A program made the position numbers and the translations under genes. Shown here piece after piece: positions 1 to 5,828 of a stretch of 6,836 nucleotides of DNA. Under the pieces are notes generated by a model. The model made no database searches and had not been told where the DNA came from. It worked only from the letters and a program-made list of their open reading frames with translations. Source of the stretch: Acidimicrobiaceae bacterium (GTDB lineage Bacteria; Actinomycetota; Acidimicrobiia; Acidimicrobiales; Ilumatobacteraceae); assembly GCA_003455715.1 (NCBI GenBank), contig DMQJ01000227.1:1-6836 (forward strand). The letters run 5' to 3'. Numbering within the stretch: the first letter of the stretch is position 1; each line of letters begins with the position of its first letter.

Positions 1-1661
1 TCATCGCCACCCGCCTTGGCGGCCGCGTCGGCCGCCTCGCCGATGGCCGATGCTCCCGAGCTGAGGCCACTGGCAGCCGTCGCGATGGCATCGGCGACCT
101 CGCCAACCCACGCCGCCTGCGCATCCAGATACACGGGTTGCAGTTCAGTGGTTTTGATCGCGCCGTAGAGCGCGACCAGCCAGTCGGCGGGCGTCGTTGA
201 CGGGTCGGTCTTGGCCACATTCGCCAGCGCTGCAGCGGCGGTCACCGTCGCCGCAGTGGCCGAAATGGACGAGCTGCTCGCCACCTGGCGCTTCGACGCC
301 TGGATCGACGCCGCCATCTGCGACTGCAGCGACTGCAGATCACTGAGCTGGCTCTGCAGCCTGGCGAGCAGCGAGGGCAGGTCGCCGAAGTACGCCGCCT
401 GCTGGGCGGCAAGGTTCATGCCTGCGGCCGACAGCGCCGACGCTCCGTCCACCAACGCGCTCTGCGCCTTGATGACAGCCGTCTGCCCATCGACGAGTTT
501 CTTCAAGTCGTCGGGGCTCAGCGGCGACCCGTCGCTGTTGGCGGCCGACGTCTGCACGGGGCTGTCGCCGCTGGCCTTGCTGACCGACTCGACGGTGGCA
601 TCCAACTCCTCGACGCCCTCCACACCTTCGACAGCTGCTTCGCTCTCTCCGCCGCTGGCAGCCGCCATCAACAACTCGACGGCCGTCACCGTGTTGGTGG
701 TGTAGGCGTCGAGCAACTGGTTCTGCGCCGTCGTGTACGCCGACTGGGCATCGCTGTAGGTCTTGGCGGCCGCAGCGATTGCACCGGTGGTGGGCATCTG
801 GCTGAGCATCGACTGCACCTGGCTGATGCTGGCGAGAATCGCCTGGCGTCGGGCGCCGATGGTGGCGGCGATGAACTGCGGGTCCTTCAGCAGGTTGGCC
901 GGATCCTGATCGCTCGACAGGTCGAGGAACCAGTTCGACGGCTGCAGATCGACCGGGTAGATGTAGCCGCCGCTCGGCGAGGGGAGCCGCAGGTCGAGCA
1001 CTTGGTCGATTGCCTCCTGCAGTTCGCCACCGGGGCCTGCAGCGAGCGCCCCAAGGATGGCATCCATGTCGGTGGGTGAGAACGCGGCCAGCAACCGCCC
1101 TTCCGCCGCGTCGATACGCGCCAGATAGCCCTCCGCAACACCCTCGTACCACTCGAGGAAGTCCTCCGGGTTGAGCTTTCGACGCTGCTCGATCACCAGG
1201 CGATCCCACTCCGCCTTCTTGTCGAGCCACGCCTCGTACAGCGCGAAGTAGAAGCCCTCGATCGTGCCGCTGTAGGGCACGCCTTCCACCACGGCATCGG
1301 GCGGGGCAGGGGAAGCGAGAAACTCCCGAAGGCTGTTCTTCATCGCCGGCATCATCGGGGCAAACGTCGGCACCAGGGCGCTGAGGGCCTGCAGGTACTG
1401 CGACGACACCCGCTCGCCGTTGGAGCTGCCCGTCACCTGGGCGATGTCGAACATCTGGTCGACCAGGCGCGACTCGGCTGCCGTGACCGTCGCCGGCTTG
1501 TTGCCGGTGGTGTCGTAGGCGAAGTCGGACTGGTTCAGCATGGTTCCGGGCATCGTCATGCAGAAGAACTGGTTGGGGTTATTGCCGCCCAGCACCTTCA
1601 TCAGCTGGGTGTAGATCTGCTCGATCGCACCCGCCTTCACGGAGTTGTTGGGGTCTGTCAT
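1..1661 (-). CDS. Large helical, Ala/Gln/Ser-rich protein of unknown function (3' end beyond left edge)
   Basis: An open frame of 553 codons runs from an ATG at 1661 to the left edge without a stop, so the C-terminus is missing. The start is supported by GGGAGG at 1667-1672, 5 nt upstream. I do not recognise the family. The N-terminus is polar (MTDPNNSVKAG), with no signal peptide. Residues 1-260 look folded and mixed, with aromatic-rich stretches near 134-175 (GFYFALYEAW, FLEWYEG) and 232-247 (GYIYPVDLQPSNWFLDL). Residues about 263-335 and 384-460 are predicted helical or coiled coil, rich in Gln, Ala and Ser (LQSQLSDLQSLQSQM at 435-449), separated by an acidic Ser/Gly/Glu linker at 336-380. 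Residues 464-482 form an Ala/Thr/Val-rich apolar stretch, and the visible end is an Ala-rich helix. A long helical protein with an apolar segment could be an alpha-helical pore-former or a structural or secreted protein; both are guesses. It lies downstream of a Crp/Fnr gene and a perfect CRP-type operator, so cyclic-nucleotide-type control is likely. Confidence 0.85.
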   Translation of the reverse strand, partial: MTDPNNSVKAGAIEQIYTQLMKVLGGNNPNQFFCMTMPGTMLNQSDFAYDTTGNKPATVTAAESRLVDQMFDIAQVTGSSNGERVSSQYLQALSALVPTFAPMMPAMKNSLREFLASPAPPDAVVEGVPYSGTIEGFYFALYEAWLDKKAEWDRLVIEQRRKLNPEDFLEWYEGVAEGYLARIDAAEGRLLAAFSPTDMDAILGALAAGPGGELQEAIDQVLDLRLPSPSGGYIYPVDLQPSNWFLDLSSDQDPANLLKDPQFIAATIGARRQAILASISQVQSMLSQMPTTGAIAAAAKTYSDAQSAYTTAQNQLLDAYTTNTVTAVELLMAAASGGESEAAVEGVEGVEELDATVESVSKASGDSPVQTSAANSDGSPLSPDDLKKLVDGQTAVIKAQSALVDGASALSAAGMNLAAQQAAYFGDLPSLLARLQSQLSDLQSLQSQMAASIQASKRQVASSSSISATAATVTAAAALANVAKTDPSTTPADWLVALYGAIKTTELQPVYLDAQAAWVGEVADAIATAASGLSSGASAIGEAADAAAKAGGD

Positions 1662-1666
1662 CGTTG

Positions 1667-1672
1667 CCTCCC
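1667..1672 (-). promoter_or_regulatory. Shine-Dalgarno for the unknown gene starting at 1661
   Basis: GGGAGG on the minus strand, 5 nt before the ATG at 1661. It fixes the start of the large unknown protein and lies only 6 nt from the base of the hairpin at 1679-1706, so folding of that hairpin could affect ribosome access. Confidence 0.7.
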
Positions 1673-1678
1673 GTGGTC

Positions 1679-1706
1679 GTTGTCGACCGACCGTTCGGCC
1701 GACAAC
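1679..1706 (-). other. Imperfect hairpin in the leader of the unknown gene
   Basis: The inverted repeat has arms GTTGTCG (1679-1685) and CGACAAC (1700-1706), one mismatched pair (1686/1699), then a 4-bp inner stem (1687-1690 with 1695-1698) closed by a 4-nt loop. No T-tract follows on either strand, so it is a weak terminator candidate. Its position just upstream of the Shine-Dalgarno suggests a 5'-leader structure, an mRNA-stabilising stem or a second protein-binding palindrome. The pairing is seen directly; any function is inferred. Confidence 0.45.
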
Positions 1707-1719
1707 TCGCAGCGTGCGC

Positions 1720-1735
1720 CGGGGCGGCGGCCCCG
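1720..1735 (-). terminator. GC-rich hairpin downstream of the Crp/Fnr gene, possible terminator
   Basis: A perfect 6-bp stem CGGGGC (1720-1725) / GCCCCG (1730-1735) with a 4-nt loop starts 13 nt after the regulator's stop codon in the direction of transcription. There is no U-tract, so a classical intrinsic terminator is not supported; U-poor terminators have been proposed in high-GC actinobacteria. If it terminates or attenuates, the downstream gene would depend on its own promoter, consistent with the adjacent CRP-type operator. Confidence 0.35.
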
Positions 1736-1737
1736 TC

Positions 1738-1753
1738 TGTGAGGCACCTCACA
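1738..1753. promoter_or_regulatory. Perfect CRP-type operator (TGTGA-N6-TCACA)
   Basis: The sequence TGTGAGGCACCTCACA has 7-bp perfect inverted arms around a 2-bp centre and matches all ten fixed positions of the classical E. coli CRP consensus. It overlaps the stop codon (1749-1751) of the Crp/Fnr-family gene and is centred about 84 bp upstream of the ATG at 1661. The neighbouring regulator carries the Arg-Glu-x3-Arg recognition residues that in CRP contact this half-site. I infer that it controls the unknown gene: a class II geometry would put the transcription start near 1704, a class I geometry near 1684. No convincing -10 hexamer is visible, so activation versus repression is undecided. 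A 2-nt loop makes an RNA hairpin unlikely. Confidence 0.65.
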
Positions 1754-2396
1754 CAGCGAGAGAGATTTCCTCCAGCGCGGCGACGTCGGTGATCGCGACG
1801 CGCCCGCGGTGCAGTTCGACGATGCATCGCCGCACCCACACCGACAGCACACGGTTCACCGACTCGCGGCTCACGGCCAGCAGGTCCGCGATCTGCTGCT
1901 GGCTCAGGCTGGCCACGTACCGCGCGTCGCACACCTCGGCGAGCAACGCCGCCAATCGCTGCTCGAGCCGGGTTCCCGCCATTGCAACCACTCGGTCGCT
2001 CATCCCATCAAGACGACGCATCGTGGCTTGAGCCACTGCCTGCAGCACCGCACCATCGTGGCCGGCAAGGTCGCGCACATCACGACCGGCAACCACCGCC
2101 ACGTGCGTTGCCCCGAGCGCCCGGAGGCTTGCAATGCGTGGGCTGCGAGTGAACACGCCCACCTCCCCCGCAACCTGCGTCGCTCCGATCACGTTCAGCA
2201 CCACCGTGCGACCTCCGAGCGTGTCGCGGCACGCCACCAGTGCGCCGGCGCGCACCACGTACAGCGAGTCGCCGTCGTCACCCTCGAAGCAGAGGTACTC
2301 ACCATCGGCGAGCCGACGCACCGCATGAGGGAGTTGCAGCAGGCGGGCCGCGAGTTCCGCTCCGCTCGACCGGTCGTCCAGATCTCTGTGCGCCAT
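1749..2396 (-). CDS. Crp/Fnr-family transcriptional regulator
   Basis: A 215-residue protein, close to the family's usual 210-230. An N-terminal cyclic-nucleotide-binding-like beta roll spans about 20-105 (GEYLCFEGDDGDSLYVVRAG at 32-51; GEVGVFTRSPRIAS at 77-90), the dimerisation helix about 115-145, and a winged HTH about 146-205. The HTH reads SLSQQQIADLLAVSRESVNR (163-182), and R177, E178 and R182 align with Arg180, Glu181 and Arg185 of E. coli CRP, which read TGTGA half-sites. In the effector pocket Gly77, Glu78, Arg87 and Ser133 are kept, but Ile88 replaces the phosphate-binding Ser/Thr and Met132 replaces the adenine-contacting Thr127, so cAMP binding is uncertain. There is no N-terminal Cys cluster as in FNR. 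The ATG at 2396 is chosen over an in-frame upstream ATG at 2543 because AAGGAGA precedes it and the extra 49 residues are Arg-rich and unlike the family. It is divergent from the 2562 gene and upstream of the unknown gene at 1661. Confidence 0.93.
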   Translation of the reverse strand: MAHRDLDDRSSGAELAARLLQLPHAVRRLADGEYLCFEGDDGDSLYVVRAGALVACRDTLGGRTVVLNVIGATQVAGEVGVFTRSPRIASLRALGATHVAVVAGRDVRDLAGHDGAVLQAVAQATMRRLDGMSDRVVAMAGTRLEQRLAALLAEVCDARYVASLSQQQIADLLAVSRESVNRVLSVWVRRCIVELHRGRVAITDVAALEEISLAV

Positions 2397-2402
2397 GGGC
2401 CC

Positions 2403-2409
2403 TCTCCTT
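2403..2409 (-). promoter_or_regulatory. Shine-Dalgarno fixing the Crp/Fnr start
   Basis: AAGGAGA on the minus strand lies 6 nt before the ATG at 2396. It decides against the longer in-frame start at 2543, which would add a basic, low-complexity extension and consume the divergent intergenic region. Confidence 0.75.
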
Positions 2410-2464
2410 CGATGTGAGCCGAGGGTGACACGCACAGCGTGCGGCGTCGAGAGAGAAGGGCGCC

Positions 2465-2508
2465 TGTGTCGTTGGTTTGTCCTTCGGTGTGTCGTGCAAC
2501 CGACAAAC
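2465..2508. repeat. Interleaved direct and inverted repeats in the divergent promoter region
   Basis: The 8-mer TGTGTCGT appears at 2465-2472 and 2488-2495. A 7-bp inverted repeat, GTTTGTC (2475-2481) and GACAAAC (2502-2508), overlaps the interval with a 20-nt spacer. Direct repeats about two helical turns apart would suit binding of a regulator on one DNA face. Seen directly; function inferred. Confidence 0.35.
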
Positions 2509-2521
2509 GTCGCCTCGGCGG

Positions 2522-2533
2522 GGGCGCACTGTG
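2522..2533 (+). repeat. Shared leader motif, copy 1 (upstream of 2562 gene)
   Basis: GGGCGCACTGTG ends 28 nt before the ATG at 2562. It is 11/12 identical to GGGCGTACTGTG before the patatin gene, and both copies are followed within a few bases by CACCAC. It may be a core promoter or regulator site common to both genes. Confidence 0.4.
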
Positions 2534-2561
2534 AACGCACCACCTACAGAGGGAGCGAGCG

Positions 2562-2960
2562 ATGGCCAACTACACCTACTTCGTGATGACACCCGGCGCC
2601 GACTGGCGGAGCTATGTGCACTACACCGACGGAACAGAGGGCAACTACGTGAAGTTCGGCGACTCCGAACACGACCACGACGACCTTGGCATCCGCAACG
2701 CATACCGCACCCACAACCCCGACATCGGTGTGGCAGCGGTGATGCCATCGAGCACGCTCACCAACCCTGGGCTCGGCACCCGCCTGAAGCACGTCATGAT
2801 CAACGCCGGATGCCAGCGGGTGGAGGGCACGGCCGAGTGGTTCTTCCTGCCGAAGGCGAACGCCCAGAAGCTGTTCGCCGCAATGTCCAAGTGGGACTCG
2901 AAGGAGATCACCGTCAACAACTACGCCGCACTCGTCAACGCAGTGGAGAACTCGGTCTGA
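2562..2960 (+). CDS. Small hypothetical protein with a GIY-YIG-like pattern
   Basis: A 132-residue protein whose ATG is preceded by AGGGAG (2550-2555) at 6 nt. I do not recognise it with certainty. Its layout resembles the T5orf172/MUG113 branch of the GIY-YIG superfamily: an N-terminal strand NYTYFVM (3-9) in the GIY position, a second strand NYVKFGDS (28-35) in the YIG position, then a helix with IRNAYRTHNP (44-53) where that branch has an Arg-containing helix followed by a short Asn-Pro turn, and EGTAEWFFL (88-96) resembling the EWF strand near the domain end. The linker between the two Tyr strands, with Trp15 and Tyr18/21, is longer than usual. If the assignment holds, Tyr4/Tyr6, Tyr29, Arg45/Arg49 and Glu92 are candidate active-site residues, making it a possible small DNA-processing or nuclease-like protein. 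No signal peptide or membrane segment is seen. It precedes the patatin gene by 61 bp and shares a leader motif with it. The frame is secure; the family is tentative. Confidence 0.88.
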   Translation: MANYTYFVMTPGADWRSYVHYTDGTEGNYVKFGDSEHDHDDLGIRNAYRTHNPDIGVAAVMPSSTLTNPGLGTRLKHVMINAGCQRVEGTAEWFFLPKANAQKLFAAMSKWDSKEITVNNYAALVNAVENSV

Positions 2961-2967
2961 ACAACCG

Positions 2968-2989
2968 GCCCTCCACAGGGCGTACTGTG
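2968..2989 (+). promoter_or_regulatory. Spacer before the patatin gene: shared leader motif copy 2 and small palindromes
   Basis: Copy 2 of the leader motif, GGGCGTACTGTG (2978-2989), ends 32 nt before the patatin ATG. It overlaps a small hairpin GCCCT-CCAC-AGGGC (2968-2981) and an inverted repeat CACAG-N6-CTGTG (2974-2989). TACTGT at 2983-2988 fits a TAnnnT -10 pattern, but no -35 is visible at the expected distance. The patatin gene may therefore have its own promoter besides read-through from the 2562 gene. Confidence 0.35.
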
Positions 2990-3021
2990 CACCACAACTT
3001 CCACGCGACGGGGGTCGAGCG

Positions 3022-5823
3022 ATGGGGACTGATATCGACCGGGTGCCGACCAAGGGGCTTGCCCAGGTGCAGCACCGCTTGTATGCACGCACACAGAAGC
3101 GTTGGCGAGCGCTGGTGCTGCTGCCACCGCTCGTCGGCCTCGGGTTGATGCTGTGGAGCGCCTCGATCACCAGCAGCTGCCGCGACGTTCACCTTGCGCT
3201 GTCGTTCGGCATCAGAGCCGACCGCGTTCGCGAACTTACCGCCGAGTGCAGCGCCAACACCGACCTCACCACATCGCTGCTCGTCGACTCGGCCGCAGCA
3301 CTGTTCTACGGCATCGGCCTGTCGGTGCTGCTGTTGGTGTGGTGGAAGTACGGCTGGCGCTCAGGCAGCCAACGCACGTTCACGGTCGCCCGCGCGGTGG
3401 CGTGGGTGCCGCTCGCAGCGGGAGCAGCCGACATCGTCGAGAACATCGCCGGCTTGTTCGCCACCCCCACCGACATGGGTGTCGAAATCTCCGAAGCAGC
3501 CGCCCAGGTTGCTGCCACCGCAGGCATCACCAAGTGGCTGCTCGTCGTCGCATCGCTGTTCGCCGTGGTGCTCACGCTGTACGGGGCCTGGCGGTTCCGC
3601 ATGCTCTCGCTGAAGGAGAACCCACCGAAAGCCGCCACGGTTGAACGCGTACGCGGTGCCGCGGTGTGTCTCAGCGGAGGGGGTATCCGCTCCGCGTCGT
3701 TCGCCTGGGGTGCGCTCACTCAACTTTCCACGGCCCGCGTCTTCCCGAAGTTGCGTTCCATGTACTCGGTGTCGGGCGGCGGCTACGCGGCAACAGCATG
3801 GACCGCGTCCACCGGGTTCGACGACCCCGACCAGTTCTACTCGGTGGTCGACGACGTCGACCTCGCGGCCAAGCCCACGGTGCCGTTCCAACACGTGCGT
3901 CGTAACCACCAATACCTCGACAGCCGGCGCGGCGGCATTGCCAAGGCGCTCGCCATCACGCTCATCTGCATCGCCGTGAACCTGTCGGTGATCTACGCCG
4001 GCATCATCGTGGTCGTCACCCTTCCGGCCTTGCTCAGCGGCAGTCGTTTCGGGGCTGTCGCCAACCGCCCCGCCGACGCGGTCACCGAACTCACCGGGGT
4101 GCTCGAAGGCACCATCCGCTCGGGGGCATGGCTGCCGGTGCTGTGGCTGCTCGCCCTTGCCGGCGCAGTGGTGCTGGCATCGTTCGTCATTGCCACCGGT
4201 CGCCAACGACGCATCGTGCTCTCCATCGCAGCAGCCATCGCTGGCACCGCGGTCGCCATCTGCGCCATCACCATCGCCCTGCCGTGGGTGGCACACCGGC
4301 AGGACGACCTGTGGCGAGCGTCGTGGTGGGCCACCCTGCCCGCTGTGGTCACGTGGGTGGGCGGCCTCATCGCCGCCATCCTCAAGCCCAAGCTCACCAC
4401 GTTGGCCATCCGGCTCGGCGGGGTCATCGGTGTCGCGCTCATCGTGTACGCGCTCTTGGGCATCATGCGCAACGCAGTGGTGGCCAACTCCAACTGGGCC
4501 ACCGTGCACTTCGTGAACGCCGACAGTTCAGTCATGGCCTGGCTGATGGTGATGGCCGGCGCGATCGCGTGGTTGGTGGCCATCGACCACACCGGAGTGC
4601 AGTGGTGGTCGATGCACCCCATCTACCGCGACCGACTCGCCACCACCTTCTCGATGGCGCGCACCGCCGCCGGCACCATCCACCCGCTGCCCGACCAACA
4701 GTGGCCGCGTTGGTCGCAGCTGAACACCACCCAGGTGCGGCCCGGGCCCGAGCACGTGGTGTGCGCGGCCACGCACCGGCATGAGCGCAAGGTGACCGGG
4801 CTGCGCGCCGTCAGCTACCGCTTCTCACGCCGCGGGGTTGGCTACTTCGAACCGTGCCTCGACAACGGCACCACCATCGACATCCGTCCGTATCACGCCG
4901 ACGCTGCATGGCTCGACAAGGCATTCGGTCTCACCCCCGACGCGCCGATGCCGAAGAAGCGGTTCCGCAAACCTCATGCGCGATCGTCGGCAATGGCAGC
5001 TGCGGCAATGAGCGGCGCGGCGTTCAACTCGGTGATGGGTCGCCAATCGAAGGGCAGCACCGATTCGCTGCTCGCGATGCTCAACCTGCGGCTCGGTGTG
5101 TGGATGCCGAACCATCGATTCGCCACTCACCCGGCCGGCGACCGGCGGGTGCGGTTGCGCCGCAACGTTCCCAGCGACACACCGCGTCCGTTCCCTCGCC
5201 CCGGCCTGCGTTACCTGTTCCACGAAGTCATCGGCCACTACGACCTTGCCGACCCGTTCATCCAGGTGAGCGACGGCGGACACTGGGAGAACCTCGGCCT
5301 CGCCGAAGCACTCCGCGATCGACACCACACCGTCATCGCCGTCGATGCCACCGGCGGCAGGGTGGAACCGGTCTCCGACGGGCCGGGCGGCGGCGAAGGC
5401 TTCGCCTCACTGCACGAAGCGATCGACCTGGCCCGCATGGAACTTGCCACCGAGGTGCGCATCGACATCACTCCGATGCGCCCTGATGCGCGCACAGGGC
5501 GCGCGCTGCAGAACTGGGCCAAAGGAACCATCGTGTACCACCGCGACCGCGTCCACGACTGGCGCACCTGCGAGGACGACCCGCGGTGCCCCACCGGCAC
5601 GCTGCTGTTCGTGAAGTCGGTGGTGTGCGACCGCACGCCGGCAGAGGTGCTCGCCTACGCCAACACCGACCGCGTCTTCCCCGACTACTCCACCGCCGAC
5701 CAGTTCCTCAACGACGACCAGTTCGATGCGCTCGTGCGGCTGGGCCGATCGGCGATGAAGGACGCGCTGGCTGCCCACCCGATCGACCTCGTCGCGGTAC
5801 CCCCGGCACACGTGACAGGCTGA
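3022..5823 (+). CDS. Membrane-embedded patatin-like phospholipase
   Basis: A 933-residue protein, probably a serine lipid acyl hydrolase in the inner membrane. The ATG is preceded by GGGGG (3010-3014) at 7 nt. Four apparent membrane segments come first (about 30-48, 87-108, 122-147, 171-190). The patatin core then starts with the oxyanion-hole loop GGGIRS (219-224) and the nucleophile elbow SVSGGGY (249-255), with Ser251 the predicted nucleophile. About six more hydrophobic segments follow (about 308-336, 369-391, 398-421, 437-454, 461-481, 504-521) before the core resumes. Further family landmarks are MSGAAFNSVMG (663-673), LLAMLNLRLGVWMPN (683-697) and DGGHWENLGL (751-760), with Asp751 completing the Ser/Asp dyad, and FPDYSTADQFLNDDQF (886-901). 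These match a known long, membrane-containing bacterial patatin subfamily; the usual Gly two residues before the nucleophile is Ser249, as in the SVSGGGY-type elbows of that group. The substrate is unknown; membrane phospholipid is the likeliest. It is preceded by the 2562 gene and followed 5 nt later by an acetyltransferase gene. Confidence 0.93.
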   Translation: MGTDIDRVPTKGLAQVQHRLYARTQKRWRALVLLPPLVGLGLMLWSASITSSCRDVHLALSFGIRADRVRELTAECSANTDLTTSLLVDSAAALFYGIGLSVLLLVWWKYGWRSGSQRTFTVARAVAWVPLAAGAADIVENIAGLFATPTDMGVEISEAAAQVAATAGITKWLLVVASLFAVVLTLYGAWRFRMLSLKENPPKAATVERVRGAAVCLSGGGIRSASFAWGALTQLSTARVFPKLRSMYSVSGGGYAATAWTASTGFDDPDQFYSVVDDVDLAAKPTVPFQHVRRNHQYLDSRRGGIAKALAITLICIAVNLSVIYAGIIVVVTLPALLSGSRFGAVANRPADAVTELTGVLEGTIRSGAWLPVLWLLALAGAVVLASFVIATGRQRRIVLSIAAAIAGTAVAICAITIALPWVAHRQDDLWRASWWATLPAVVTWVGGLIAAILKPKLTTLAIRLGGVIGVALIVYALLGIMRNAVVANSNWATVHFVNADSSVMAWLMVMAGAIAWLVAIDHTGVQWWSMHPIYRDRLATTFSMARTAAGTIHPLPDQQWPRWSQLNTTQVRPGPEHVVCAATHRHERKVTGLRAVSYRFSRRGVGYFEPCLDNGTTIDIRPYHADAAWLDKAFGLTPDAPMPKKRFRKPHARSSAMAAAAMSGAAFNSVMGRQSKGSTDSLLAMLNLRLGVWMPNHRFATHPAGDRRVRLRRNVPSDTPRPFPRPGLRYLFHEVIGHYDLADPFIQVSDGGHWENLGLAEALRDRHHTVIAVDATGGRVEPVSDGPGGGEGFASLHEAIDLARMELATEVRIDITPMRPDARTGRALQNWAKGTIVYHRDRVHDWRTCEDDPRCPTGTLLFVKSVVCDRTPAEVLAYANTDRVFPDYSTADQFLNDDQFDALVRLGRSAMKDALAAHPIDLVAVPPAHVTG

Positions 5824-5828
5824 CGCCG

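Larger units (their letters stand above)
2397..2561. promoter_or_regulatory. Divergent intergenic region with repeated and palindromic elements
   Basis: These 165 bp separate the Crp/Fnr gene (minus) from the 2562 gene (plus) and must hold both promoters, though no clear -35/-10 pair is visible on either strand. Visible elements are a short palindrome CGCAC-AGC-GTGCG (2431-2443), the 8-mer TGTGTCGT occurring twice 23 bp apart (2465-2472 and 2488-2495), and an inverted repeat GTTTGTC (2475-2481) / GACAAAC (2502-2508) interleaved with those repeats. Single TGTGA half-sites occur at 2413-2417 and 2530-2534 without a matching TCACA at the right spacing, so Crp autoregulation is only weakly suggested. 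Confidence 0.5.

Noticed and set aside
211..705. Plus-strand frame of 164 aa
   Set aside because: Antisense to the well-supported large minus-strand gene; no ribosome binding site and low-complexity Ala/Ser composition.
340..1230. Long minus-strand frame (296 aa) and other frames inside 1-1660
   Set aside because: Arg/Gly-rich shadow translation. The correct minus-strand frame from 1661 stays open to the left edge, has a strong Shine-Dalgarno and balanced protein composition.
1720..1735. Confident Rho-independent terminator
   Set aside because: The stem is strong but no U-tract follows; kept only as a low-confidence candidate.
2413..2428. Second CRP site near the regulator start (TGTGA half-site)
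   Set aside because: The partner half at the correct spacing reads GGTGA instead of TCACA, so only an isolated half-site is present.
2397..2543. N-terminal extension of the Crp/Fnr protein to an upstream ATG at 2543
   Set aside because: The added 49 residues are Arg/His-rich and unlike the family, while the ATG at 2396 has an ideal Shine-Dalgarno and gives the usual family length.
3766..3786. Possible inactivation of the patatin because the nucleophile elbow reads SVSGG rather than GxSxG
   Set aside because: SVSGGGY-type elbows occur in the long membrane patatin subfamily, and oxyanion loop, Ser251 and Asp751-Gly-Gly are all intact.
3361..4509. 382-aa minus-strand frame opposite the patatin gene
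   Set aside because: Gly/His/Asp/Arg-rich composition typical of an antisense shadow in GC-rich DNA; the plus strand carries a clear patatin with conserved motifs.
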